A stretch of 64,000 bases of DNA from Rhodobacteraceae bacterium D3-12 (lineage in GTDB: Bacteria > Pseudomonadota > Alphaproteobacteria > Rhodobacterales > Rhodobacteraceae): NCBI GenBank assembly GCA_025916135.1, contig CP104793.1, positions 1,178,001-1,242,000 on the forward strand, written 5' to 3'. A program made the translations under genes and the position numbers. A model generated the notes under the pieces. That model was not told the DNA's origin and ran no database searches. It saw only the letters and a program-made list of their open reading frames with translations. This document shows positions 17,964 through 26,454 of this stretch, piece after piece (position 1 is the first letter of the stretch; each line of letters opens with the position of its first letter).

Positions 17964-19130
17964 TTACGCTTGCCAGTGGCCCTCAAACCCTTCCGGCACC
18001 AGCAGGATATCGCGCCCGACCTCATCAATTTTGCGCCGCCCGCACAGGGCCATGGACACGTCCATCTCGCGGTGGATCACCTCAAGCGCTTTGGTGACAC
18101 CTTCCTCGCCCATCGCGCCAAGACCATAGATAAAGGCCCGCCCGATATAGGTGCCCTTGGCCCCCATTGCGACGGCTTTGAGCACGTCCTGACCTGACCG
18201 GATGCCGCTATCAAGATGCACTTCCACCTTGTCGCCCACCGCCTCCAGGATCGAGGGCAACGCGCGGATCGAGCTGAGCGCGCCATCAAGCTGCCGCCCG
18301 CCGTGGTTGGACACGATGATCGCATCGGCCCCGACCTTAAGCGCCATTTTCGCGTCCTCTGCGTCAATAATCCCTTTCAGGATCACCGGCCCGCCCCACA
18401 TCTCCTTGATCTTGGCAATCTTGCTCCAGTCCAGCGAGGGGTCGAATTGCTCTGCCGTCCAAGCGCCAAGATCGGCCGCATCCGAGATCCCGTCGACATG
18501 GCCGACGATATTGCCAAACTCGCGGCGTTGCGCCTTGAGCATGCCCAAGCCCCAGTTCCACTTGGTCGCAAGGTTCAGGATGTTCATCACCGTCGGCTTG
18601 GGCGGGGCGGACAGGCCGTTCTTCAAATCCTTATGCCGCTGGCCCAGAATTTGCAGATCAAGCGTGATGACCAGAGCCGAACATTTTGCCGCCTTGGCCC
18701 GTTCGATCAGGCGGCGTACGAAATCCTCGTCTTTCATTGTATAAAGCTGGAACCAGAACGGCTTGGTCGTTGCGCCCGCCACATCCTCGATCGAGTTGAT
18801 CGACATGGTCGAGAGGGTGAACGGCACGCCAAATTTTTCCGCCGCCCGCGCCGCCTTGATCTCACCATCGGCGCATTGCATCCCGGTCAAGCCTACAGGT
18901 GCCAGCGCAACAGGCATGGCCACATCCTGTCCGATCATCTGGCTCGCGGTCGAGCGGTTGGACATATCCACCGCCACGCGCTGACGGAAATAAATCTCGT
19001 CAAAATCAGAAGAGTTCTCGCGAAAGGTCTGCTCCGTCCAACTGCCGCTTTCGCAATAGTCGTAAAACATCTTTGGCGCACGGCGGCGATAGATGCGTTT
19101 CAGGTCTTCGATTTCGGTGATGACGGGCAT
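17964..19130 (-). CDS. lldD: L-lactate dehydrogenase (FMN, cytochrome type)
   Basis: This FMN-dependent alpha-hydroxy acid dehydrogenase oxidises L-lactate to pyruvate and passes electrons to the respiratory chain. Visible landmarks are RAPKMFYDYCESGSW at the N-terminus, APVGLTGMQCADGE, FWFQLYTMKDEDF, and the active-site His/Arg in IIVSNHGGRQLDGA, followed by the phosphate site DSGIRSGQDVLKAVAMGAKG. The length of 388 residues is typical. Related enzymes use mandelate or glycolate, so the substrate is likely but not certain. Confidence 0.87.
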   Translation of the reverse strand: MPVITEIEDLKRIYRRRAPKMFYDYCESGSWTEQTFRENSSDFDEIYFRQRVAVDMSNRSTASQMIGQDVAMPVALAPVGLTGMQCADGEIKAARAAEKFGVPFTLSTMSINSIEDVAGATTKPFWFQLYTMKDEDFVRRLIERAKAAKCSALVITLDLQILGQRHKDLKNGLSAPPKPTVMNILNLATKWNWGLGMLKAQRREFGNIVGHVDGISDAADLGAWTAEQFDPSLDWSKIAKIKEMWGGPVILKGIIDAEDAKMALKVGADAIIVSNHGGRQLDGALSSIRALPSILEAVGDKVEVHLDSGIRSGQDVLKAVAMGAKGTYIGRAFIYGLGAMGEEGVTKALEVIHREMDVSMALCGRRKIDEVGRDILLVPEGFEGHWQA

Positions 19131-19271
19131 GCTGTGGTCCCCATGCGGATTTGGTTAAGATTTTTTACCAATCGCAGGCGAGTGACGCAACGAACAATTC
19201 AGTCTGCCCGCGCGCGGGGTTGAGGCTTTGAGCCGCGTTGCCATAGTGGGGCAACATGAGGAGGAGAAACC

Positions 19272-19709
19272 ATGTTTTTCGACGATCTGCCGGTGGGGGC
19301 ACAGTTTGAAACCGATCCCGAAACGCTGAGCGAAGAGGCGATCATCACCTTCGCGCGGCAATACGACCCGCAACCGTTTCACACCGATCCCGAAGCCGCG
19401 CGCGACACGATCTATGGCGGAGTGATCGCCAGCGGCTTTCAAACGCTGCTTATCGCGTTCAATCAGGTGCTGTCGGCAAACATCTGGGCCGATGCCTCCA
19501 TGGGCTCGCCCGGATTGGATGAAATACGCTTCCTGCGTCCGGTCCGCCCCGGCGATGCCATTCACGTCAGGGCCACTGTTGCGGCATCCGAGCCGTCAAA
19601 ATCGCGCCCGGATCGCGGACGCACCAGGTTCTACTATGAAATTCTGAACCAGAATGGCGAGGTGGTGATCTCCTACTACGCCGTGCAATTGCTCAAACGC
19701 CGGGCCTGA
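19272..19709 (+). CDS. MaoC-family hot-dog dehydratase
   Basis: This 145-residue protein has the hydratase-2 type motif (FARQYDPQPFHTDPEAA, with catalytic Asp and His) and the second family segment SGFQTLLIAFN. Such proteins hydrate or dehydrate acyl-CoA esters. The start at 19272 has GGAGGAG just upstream. It converges on the PhyH gene with a pair of hairpins in between. Confidence 0.85.
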   Translation: MFFDDLPVGAQFETDPETLSEEAIITFARQYDPQPFHTDPEAARDTIYGGVIASGFQTLLIAFNQVLSANIWADASMGSPGLDEIRFLRPVRPGDAIHVRATVAASEPSKSRPDRGRTRFYYEILNQNGEVVISYYAVQLLKRRA

Positions 19710-19714
19710 AACGG

Positions 19715-19761
19715 GCAGGAATTTTTCAAAAATTCCTGCTAAATTTCTTTCAAAGAAATTT
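19715..19761. repeat. Hairpin array A: two perfect palindromes
   Basis: Hairpin A1 (19715-19739) has 12-base arms around a single C, with core GGAATTTTTCAAAAATTCC. Hairpin A2 (19741-19761) has 10-base arms around C, with core TTTCTTTCAAAGAAA. They are 1 nt apart, between two convergent genes, and could act as a two-way terminator. A1 matches hairpin B4 of the array at 59485 in all but one core base, and A2 matches B1, so they belong to a dispersed family. Confidence 0.8.
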
Positions 19762-19782
19762 GGTTCCGCGCGATTGTGCCGT

Positions 19783-20577
19783 TCAGCGTTTGTAAATCAC
19801 CGGGAACCAATCTTCGCGCAGTTTCTGTCCCGGCACCATCCCGTGATCGGGAAAGGGAGGAGAGGTGGGTCCGGGTCGGTCAACATAGCGCGCGTCATCA
19901 CCGACCAGTCTGAGCGAGAACGCCCGCCGCCGCGTTGTGCTGGTATTTCCACGTGCACCATGAAGAATGTGATAGTTAAAGGCCACCGCATCGCCCGGCT
20001 CCATCTCCCATTCCAGCACATGCATCCCTTCGGCGTCCGGGTCGGGAACGGGCATATAGTCTTCGATGTTGGGGACATAGGAGTCATTGCTGACCCAACG
20101 CATCGGCAGCACCGGCTTCTCCCATTTGTGCGAGCCCGCAACCACACGCAGCGTCGCGTCGGTGACCGGATCAAGAGGGGACCAAAAGCTAACGGTTTGT
20201 TGGCCTTCGACGAAGTAATACGGCCCGTCCGTGTGCCACGGCGTTGCCATCGAGGTGCCGGGCTCCTTAACCAAAACATGGTCGTGAAACATCTGCACGC
20301 TCTGGGATTGCATCAAATCGGCGGCAACCTCTGCCGCCGGGCTCTGATCAATGGCTTGCTCAAACTCGGGGATGCGTTGCCAGTTGCAATAGTCGTCAAA
20401 AAACCGTCCCGTTTCGCCGTCTTTTTTGTTTTCTGACGCATAGGGGCCGGGGGCTTCGATGTTGCGCGCCACGCCTGCGCGCAGCAAATCGACCTCGTTG
20501 GCAAACAATCCGCGTACGATGGTAATGCCATCGCGCTGGTATTGATCGATCTGGTTCTGGCTCAAAAGTGCGTGCAT
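19783..20577 (-). CDS. Phytanoyl-CoA dioxygenase (PhyH) family protein
   Basis: This 264-residue Fe(II)/2-oxoglutarate-dependent oxygenase has the metal-binding H-x-D in TPWHTDGPYYFVEG, the distal His in FNYHILHGARGN and the 2-oxoglutarate Arg in TTRRRAFSLRLVGDDARY. PhyH-like bacterial enzymes hydroxylate varied small molecules; no neighbour indicates the substrate. Long AT-rich upstream DNA contains the promoter. Confidence 0.85.
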   Translation of the reverse strand: MHALLSQNQIDQYQRDGITIVRGLFANEVDLLRAGVARNIEAPGPYASENKKDGETGRFFDDYCNWQRIPEFEQAIDQSPAAEVAADLMQSQSVQMFHDHVLVKEPGTSMATPWHTDGPYYFVEGQQTVSFWSPLDPVTDATLRVVAGSHKWEKPVLPMRWVSNDSYVPNIEDYMPVPDPDAEGMHVLEWEMEPGDAVAFNYHILHGARGNTSTTRRRAFSLRLVGDDARYVDRPGPTSPPFPDHGMVPGQKLREDWFPVIYKR

Positions 20578-20815
20578 TGCGACCGTCCTTTGGTGTGATG
20601 CTTTTGCTCAAATTAGGGTGCGATTGTTCCATGGTAAAGTCGCAGTTGTGCGGCTAAGAAAATCACACTTTAACAGTCGATTAGCGTGGCACGCTGATGT
20701 GCCGCCTCAGCGAATACCGGTTCAGTAGGCTTTGCTTCAGCAGTGTTTATCACTTGGTTCCGGCAGGGATCTTAAATCGACGCCCACTTAAGTCGCGCTA
20801 TGGCCGTTATGAAGT

Positions 20816-21021
20816 TTATCCACAAGTTATCCACAAATACATACGCTTATTTTCGTTCAGACCTGTCTAGAAACGGAAGGCAATCAAGGTGAAACCAGTT
20901 GACATAAATCGGCATGAAACTTCACTTGAGAGCAGAAAAAGATGAATAACTGTCCTTTTTTGATGTAGCTCGACCTTATCCACATAGTGCCATGCCTTCG
21001 CCTCGTCGCGCTTGTGGATAA
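20816..21021. promoter_or_regulatory. Cluster of four consensus DnaA boxes
   Basis: TTATCCACA occurs at 20816-20824, 20827-20835 and 20976-20984 on the plus strand, and its complement TGTGGATAA at 21013-21021. All four are perfect matches to the strong DnaA box. The first pair is 11 bp apart, one helical turn. The surrounding DNA is AT-rich for this genome. The cluster could be part of a replication origin, a DnaA-titration site or a DnaA-regulated promoter. Confidence 0.7.
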
Positions 21022-21199
21022 CTTCGGTTTTGTCACCGCATCGCCCCCTAGGAGAATTCTCGCTGGCGTTAACCTTTGTCATAAAGCCGATGGATTGCGC
21101 GAAGAACTCAGGAAAAGAACCGGCTCTTCAACCGCTGGCTCGCTTGCTGATTTTTGCTCCAGCGTGCAAGCTCACTTTGGGCAAGAGTGGCCCTTAACG

Positions 21200-21225
21200 C
21201 CATGAAAAAATGTATTTTTTCATGG
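21200..21225. repeat. AT-rich perfect palindrome
   Basis: CCATGAAAAAA (21200-21210) and TTTTTTCATGG (21215-21225) pair around TGTA. It lies downstream of the leftward cheD and may be its transcript end. Confidence 0.6.
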
Positions 21226-21344
21226 AAAATCAAAGGGAAGGATGTTGCGCCAAAGGGAGAGTATCAAGACGTGTGTGGCAGAATTTAACGAGTTTCATTG
21301 GGTTCTACGGTGGTGCTCGGTGCTTCAGCGCACCCTTTCAGGTG

Positions 21345-21937
21345 TTAAAACAGTTCGATCGCGCCCTCGGGCGCAGGCACGTTTGTCGGAGCTACAGGCA
21401 AGTCGCGCTCGATCGCTGCGGCGGAATCGTCTGTCATGAACATGCGCTGTGCCCGTCCGGTGCTGGGCCAAAAGCGTATTTTCCGCCCTTTGCGCCCGCG
21501 AAGACACTCCGTAACAACCGGGATGCCTTCGCTTTTCATAAACCAACGGGCAAAGCCAGCGTTCTTGTCGCCGACATTTACACTGCCCTCAAACATTTTC
21601 GCCCCGCCAAAAAGCTTGACCAAAAGCCGATGGCGCGCGGCACCCTGTTTAATCAAGCCATTGACCAGAAGTTCCATTGCATTCACGCCATAACGCGTAT
21701 TGCCACTCTGGTCGCCAACCTCGCCGGGCAGCAAAAAGTGGTTCATCCCACCAACGCGCGCCTTCGGCCCCACATGCAGGCGGCCACACAAGACCCCAGG
21801 ATCGTGGTGAGTATCGTGCCCGGCTCGTTGGTAATCTGGCTGTCGCCCTGCAGCACGGTCACAACAGTCATGTGCGCCCCTTCTCCCTCAGGGTGAGGGG
21901 CGGCTGTGGATAGGCTTGCATTTGAGGATCGCCGCAT
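21345..21937 (-). CDS. cheD: CheD, chemoreceptor glutamine deamidase, frameshifted
   Basis: CheD deamidates receptor glutamines and tunes adaptation. The N-terminal part (VTVLQGDSQITNEPGTILTTILGSCVAACMW) carries the catalytic Cys in LGSCVAAC. The second frame continues PKARVGGMNHFLLPG with the catalytic His, then NTRYGVNAMELLVNGLIKQGA. One base missing in the run at 21768-21771 separates them. The start could be 21937 (AGGAG upstream), 21871, or 22027, which overlaps the mcp stop. It is the last gene of the che operon. Confidence 0.88.
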
Positions 21938-22016
21938 AACCTGTGCTCCTGTCTGACTTTGCTGACTGCGGGGTCCGATCACGTTGCCCCGGATGCTGTT
22001 AACCTTATCGCCGGTG

Positions 22017-23966
22017 CTAAAACTCATCCCAACAATCGTTGTCCGAAGCGACGTCTAAAGTATTTGTTCCCGAGCGCACGCCCGCTGCGACTTGTTTCGG
22101 TGCGCTGCTCTGATCCGAGCCTGCTGCGGAAAGGTCAGCGGCGCTATGATTTTTCGGCGGAAGCTCCCAAGAGCCTTGGCCAGAACCCCCAACATTCGCT
22201 TGTCTTGCCAATGCTGCCTGCGGGTCATCCGGCGTAAAGGTAAAAACCCGCAAGGCGTGCGTCATATGCTCGGCTTCTTCCTTGAGCGCCCGGCTCGCGG
22301 CTGATGTTTCTTCAATCACCGCAGCATTTTGTTGCGTCACCCGGTCAAGATCGTCAATTCCGTCTTTAATTTCTGCAAGGTTCTCTGCCTGCTCGCGCGA
22401 GCCGGTGGCGATATGCGACACCACTTCGGACACGTGGCTTACCCCTTGAATAATGTCTTTGAGCGCGGCACCGGCTTGATGCGCCAATTGGCTGCCCTCG
22501 GCCACATGCTCGCTTGAGTTCAGAATCAGACTTTTGATCTCATTCGCCGACTCTGACGCGCGTTGTGCCAGAGCGCGCACTTCTGATGCGACCACTGCAA
22601 ACCCGCGCCCAGCATCACCTGCCCGCGCCGCTTCAACTCCGGCGTTCAGCGCCAGAAGATTGGTCTGAAACGCGATATCGTCGATAACGCCAATGATCGC
22701 GGTGATCTGCTGAGAGGAGTCCTCAATCTTTTTCATAGCTTCTGTGGTTTGCTCTACCACGTCGCCACCGGCCTCGGCCTGAAGCCGGTTTCGGCGGATC
22801 TGCTCGGCCGCATTGGCAGCATGCGACGCGGTGCGCTGCACACTGGTGTTAAGCTCTTCGATCGCGGCCGTGGATTCCTCCAATGTTGCCGCCTGCGCCT
22901 CCGAACGTTTGGCCTGATCGCGCGCGACTTTAGAAATCTCGTGCGACCGCCCGCGCACGGTCTCTGCTGTGTTGGTTACAGTGCTCAGAATAGCGCGAAG
23001 ATCCGCCATAACAGAGTTGAAGTTGCGACAAATGTCTGTGTGTTCTTCGGTCATATCTGCGAAATCGTCGATATCTATTTCGCGATCCAAATTGCCCGCA
23101 GCCAGATCCGATAGCCCATCAGACAGCCGTGCGTAAAGCCGCTGACGCGTCATGGCCTCCTGCTCGCGAGCAGCCTGTTCACGCTGTTCGCGTGACAGGA
23201 CATCGCGAAACATCGCAAGGTGTTCGGCCATAATTCCCATTTCATCCTTGCGGTTTCGCCCGGGTATTTCAGCACCGAAGTCACGTCTGGAAATAGCTTG
23301 CATGGCGGTAATGAACGCATTGCATGGGCGCACGACCATGGTCCTGATCCCCAGGCCGATCAGCGCCAGCCCGACAAACCCCACTGCCGCGCCGAGCAGC
23401 AAGCCGTTCCAGATCCGCCAAGTGATTGTGGCAATCCCTTGGGTGTGATCAACGATGATCGCGAGCGTGCCAATCTGTGTGACCCCGCCACTTGCGAAAA
23501 CCGGTGCGGCAGCAACGATCGATGTACCGATATAGACGCTTTGGGCACCGCCGCCGTTCTGTACCGCGCCAACAAGGGAGCTCAGCGCATGGCCATAAGC
23601 CGCGCCGTCAAAATCCGGAGAGGTGAAACTTGCCATAATCTCACCGTCTACATGGGTCACACTGGTGTAAAGCGCGGCCACATCGTCGCGCAATAGCAGT
23701 CCTGAAACCACTTTGACCTGAGCTTTGTCGCGAAGCTGCACAGGGCCGCTCAGCTGGTTGGCAATCAGGTCCACGATCACCAAATCTGCTTGCCGCACGA
23801 TGGATTTCGAGGTCCGTTCACCATGGCTGATCTGGACATAGGCTATCACGGCCATCGTGACGCCAAAGCCGATGGTTATGATCACGCTCAACTTGGTTTG
23901 AAGGTTGAGCGCCCCGAACAATCCGCCGAACCTGAAAAGTCGCTCTCGCGAAAACATCGTGGTCAT
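22017..23966 (-). CDS. Methyl-accepting chemotaxis protein
   Basis: This 649-residue receptor has a first membrane helix near residues 23-45 (TKLSVIITIGFGVTMAVIAYV), a periplasmic domain of about 145 residues, a second helix (WNGLLLGAAVGFVGLALIGLG), a HAMP domain, and a cytoplasmic signalling tip with the standard sequence DDIAFQTNLLALNAGVEAA. The C-terminus ends CWDEF, which resembles the CheR-docking pentapeptide (xWxxF) of receptors that are methylated in trans. The ligand is unknown. It is co-oriented with the other che genes. Confidence 0.93.
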   Translation of the reverse strand: MTTMFSRERLFRFGGLFGALNLQTKLSVIITIGFGVTMAVIAYVQISHGERTSKSIVRQADLVIVDLIANQLSGPVQLRDKAQVKVVSGLLLRDDVAALYTSVTHVDGEIMASFTSPDFDGAAYGHALSSLVGAVQNGGGAQSVYIGTSIVAAAPVFASGGVTQIGTLAIIVDHTQGIATITWRIWNGLLLGAAVGFVGLALIGLGIRTMVVRPCNAFITAMQAISRRDFGAEIPGRNRKDEMGIMAEHLAMFRDVLSREQREQAAREQEAMTRQRLYARLSDGLSDLAAGNLDREIDIDDFADMTEEHTDICRNFNSVMADLRAILSTVTNTAETVRGRSHEISKVARDQAKRSEAQAATLEESTAAIEELNTSVQRTASHAANAAEQIRRNRLQAEAGGDVVEQTTEAMKKIEDSSQQITAIIGVIDDIAFQTNLLALNAGVEAARAGDAGRGFAVVASEVRALAQRASESANEIKSLILNSSEHVAEGSQLAHQAGAALKDIIQGVSHVSEVVSHIATGSREQAENLAEIKDGIDDLDRVTQQNAAVIEETSAASRALKEEAEHMTHALRVFTFTPDDPQAALARQANVGGSGQGSWELPPKNHSAADLSAAGSDQSSAPKQVAAGVRSGTNTLDVASDNDCWDEF

Positions 23967-24015
23967 GGCTTCGGTTTCCTTAGATTTCGGCGCTCATTTG
24001 GTCGATGCACCCTGT

Positions 24016-24318
24016 TCACACGGGGGCCTGTGCGGTGATGCTGTTCATGTCAAAGCCTGTCGCTACGCTCTGGAAATTGCCTGGCGATAAGCCATTAACC
24101 TCAATGTCACCGACCGGACCCGCGCTTGGGAGGAAACGAGCTTTCACAACCACCTCAACCCTGTTCTGTAAGTTCGAAACCACATCGCAATTCACAGGGC
24201 TCACGCCGCGCCAACGGCTGCCTAGGCGCGCGGATTTCTCACCCATACTCACCCGTTTCCACGCGACCCAATTATTCGTGACCCGCTCCAGCTTGGCCAA
24301 AAGCCATTTGACGACCAT
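24016..24318 (-). CDS. Small unknown protein in the che operon
   Basis: This 100-residue frame has an AGGAG ribosome site about 10 nt upstream and normal codon usage, and it fills the space between the PAS gene and mcp. The sequence (WLLAKLERVTNNWVAWKRVS at the start, RVEVVVKARFLPSAGPVG in the middle) matches nothing I know and has no signal peptide or membrane helix. Its position suggests a chemotaxis role. It may be incomplete if a frameshift is hidden. Confidence 0.5.
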   Translation of the reverse strand: MVVKWLLAKLERVTNNWVAWKRVSMGEKSARLGSRWRGVSPVNCDVVSNLQNRVEVVVKARFLPSAGPVGDIEVNGLSPGNFQSVATGFDMNSITAQAPV

Positions 24319-24396
24319 AAAAGAGACACTCCTGTTGCGCGTTCCAAGCAGCGACAGCGTGGCGCAGAACCGCTAAGAAAAGCTGAATCTCAGCAC

Positions 24397-25622
24397 CTAA
24401 AGTGCCGCAGATTTTGCGGTAATCTGGCTTGCCTTGGCGGCAAGATCGGCCAGAAAGACATCAGTACGCGCGTGAAACTTCTCAAGCCGGGCGATAATCC
24501 CTTGCAGCCCACTGTCCGAATTCCCGATCCGCCCGCTTTCGACGCGACAGAGAAGCTTGACCACATCCAACCCGTTGATGCGGCGACGTAACTGGCGACA
24601 GAAATCGGTAATCTCCTTGCCAATTGCGGCAATCTCACGGGCGGAGACCTTGGCTTCGGCCGACATTCTCTTGGCGTGGGCGGGCAATATGTTTTCTATG
24701 AAGTCTTGGGCGGTTTTATCCTGCGGAACGTCCTGACGCGCTTGCTCAGCAGTTTCGCGCAACAGTCGCGAGACCTGCGCGGCAAAACGCGCGCGTATGG
24801 TGGCCGCCTTCATCCGGGTGATTGAGCCGGACTCGCGGCTTTGGATGCGTTCGATGACCTGCTGCATTTTGTCGGCCATAGTGTCGTAATTCTGCGAGAT
24901 CGTGCCAATCGCGGCGCCCGCGCCGTCAAGTCGCCCCGACAGGATACGCATATTCACCGGCTCGCCACGGATTTTGCGAAACCCGACACCGATCTCGCCA
25001 ATCAACACTTCGACCTCGTCGATCAACGCCGACAATTCATTCATCAAGGTAATTTCATTTGGCGTTTTGCTGCCGGTGGCTTCATCGCGCAACGACATTT
25101 CATCGTTCAGAATGGCATGCATGAAGGTGTCGTAATCGGCGTATCCGGCTTTCTGAACCGCCTGATGTGTGATTATTTCGCTACGCTCCGGGGGCATGCC
25201 GCCCCCTCCAATTCAACCAATTTGGCATAGGTCCGCTCGGCTCTCTCCAACAGCGGGCCACTTGGTTTGATCCGAACCGAAATATACCCCTCGGGCAATT
25301 GTGTGATCAACGCGAGGGTCCAGTAAAACCCACCTTTAGCGGTCTTGTTCTTGATATAGGCGCAGACCGATTGCCCTGCCTTCAGGCGGTTCCACATCAG
25401 CTGAAACACCCCACGTGGCATGTCTGTGTGGCGCACAATTTTGTGCGGTGCACCGGCCAATTGCGCGTTGCTATAGCCGGAAATGTCGCAAAATGCCGGG
25501 TTCGCAAATTGAATTGTGCCGCGCGGATCAGTTGCGGTCGCCAAAATGCGCTCGATTGGGAAATGCACCTCACCGCTATCTGTGCCAATCTCCTGCGGAA
25601 TGGTGCTGTGCGTTTCGATCAT
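24397..25622 (-). CDS. PAS-domain sensor of the che operon, frameshifted
   Basis: The first frame (25622 to 25173) holds an Aer-like PAS domain (ILATATDPRGTIQFANPAF, then SGYSNAQLAGAPHKIVRHTDMP, WTLALITQL). It runs out just after LVELEG. The second frame (from 25197) continues with KAGYADYDTFMHAILNDEM and a long helical region to ITAKSAAL. One base added in the C run at 25202-25206 gives a single protein of about 408 residues, a cytoplasmic redox or energy sensor with a coiled output region. An alternative is two real proteins overlapping by 25 bp, since the second has an ATG at 25197. Confidence 0.68.
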
Positions 25623-25676
25623 CGGGATCGGTCCTTTTTGTGAATGGCCCGGGCGCTTGCGCCCCTTGGTGGCGGG

Positions 25677-26021
25677 TTAAAACAAATCGATGTGTCCTGA
25701 GTTCAGAGATTTTTCATGCCGTTCGCCATCCGCACGCAGGCGCCGGCGGATATAGTCGAGCCGCACCGCGCGCGACAAAAACTCTGTATCCAGCGTGTGT
25801 TCATCGTCAAACAAGGGGGCCATTGCTTTTAGAACAAAGGCCACGTCCTCGAGATGCTGAAAAAGGAAATCAATCCGTTGAAGATTGCTCCCGTGCACGC
25901 CCAGCGGCTTATCAAGACCAATGGCGAACACCGCATGTTCGATGGATTGCGCAACAGAGGCAAGATCGGCAACCTCATCCGCAAGCACCTCCAAAATTTG
26001 GCGGGCAGGGCGATGTGTCAT
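25677..26021 (-). CDS. Small helical che-operon protein, possible CheZ/CheT-like phosphatase
   Basis: This 114-residue protein appears all-helical. The second predicted helix contains D-F-L-F-Q in NLQRIDFLFQHLEDVAFVL, which fits the D-x-x-x-Q pattern that CheZ uses to remove phosphate from CheY. It follows cheY directly. ATG 26021 has GGGAGG upstream; the frame is open to 26078. A CheZ/CheT-like role is inference from one short motif and gene order. Confidence 0.55.
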   Translation of the reverse strand: MTHRPARQILEVLADEVADLASVAQSIEHAVFAIGLDKPLGVHGSNLQRIDFLFQHLEDVAFVLKAMAPLFDDEHTLDTEFLSRAVRLDYIRRRLRADGERHEKSLNSGHIDLF

Positions 26022-26061
26022 GAACGGGTGCCTCCCTTTGGGGCCAATGCGCGCGGCGGCG

Positions 26062-26454
26062 TTACAGCCGGCCCACAACCTTTTCGATACAAGCCTTGAG
26101 CTGACCGGTTTGAAACGGCTTCTTGATGTAGTTGTTCATGCCAAGCTTGACGCCGCGGTTCAAAAGCTCGGCATCGGCGCGCCCGGTGATCAGGATAAAG
26201 CCGGTGCGCGAAATCGCCTTGTGCCGCCGGATCGCTTCAAGAAGCTGCAATCCATCCATCCTTGGCATGTTAAAATCGGAAATCACCAGATGCACGGGCT
26301 TCGACACAAGGCTGCGCCAGGCGCTCTCGCCGTCGTCTTCGGTGCGGTAATGAGTGATTCCGATCTCGTCCAGCGCCTGGGTGATTAGACCCCGGCTGGT
26401 CGACATGTCGTCAACCACCAGAATGTGCAGTTTGTCCTTAATACTCATGGTCAT
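26062..26454 (-). CDS. cheY: CheY-type response regulator (second copy)
   Basis: This single receiver domain is about 130 residues long. The acidic pair is in HILVVDDMSTSRG, the phosphorylated Asp in LVISDFNMPRMDG, the conserved Thr in ILITGRAD and Lys in NNYIKKPF. Its start overlaps the cheR stop; the longer frame to 26673 is antisense to cheR coding and lacks similarity. The sequence around the Asp (SDFNMP) is of the motor-binding CheY type. Confidence 0.9.
   Translation of the reverse strand: MTMSIKDKLHILVVDDMSTSRGLITQALDEIGITHYRTEDDGESAWRSLVSKPVHLVISDFNMPRMDGLQLLEAIRRHKAISRTGFILITGRADAELLNRGVKLGMNNYIKKPFQTGQLKACIEKVVGRL

Larger units (their letters stand above)
20578..21344. other. Long gene-free region with DnaA boxes and a palindrome
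   Basis: No credible gene lies in these 767 bp, although the local sequence is less GC-rich than its surroundings. It holds four consensus DnaA boxes (20816-21021) and a 26-bp palindrome (21200-21225). The leftward cheD ends at its right border and the leftward PhyH gene starts at its left border. Confidence 0.6.

Noticed and set aside
20816-21021. Firm assignment of the chromosomal origin
   Set aside because: DnaA boxes alone are not enough. The flanking genes are not the usual origin neighbours, and GC skew cannot be computed from one window by eye.
23967-24396. Missing cheB hidden as a broken gene
   Set aside because: The only frame here is the 100-residue unknown, with no CheB receiver or catalytic motifs.
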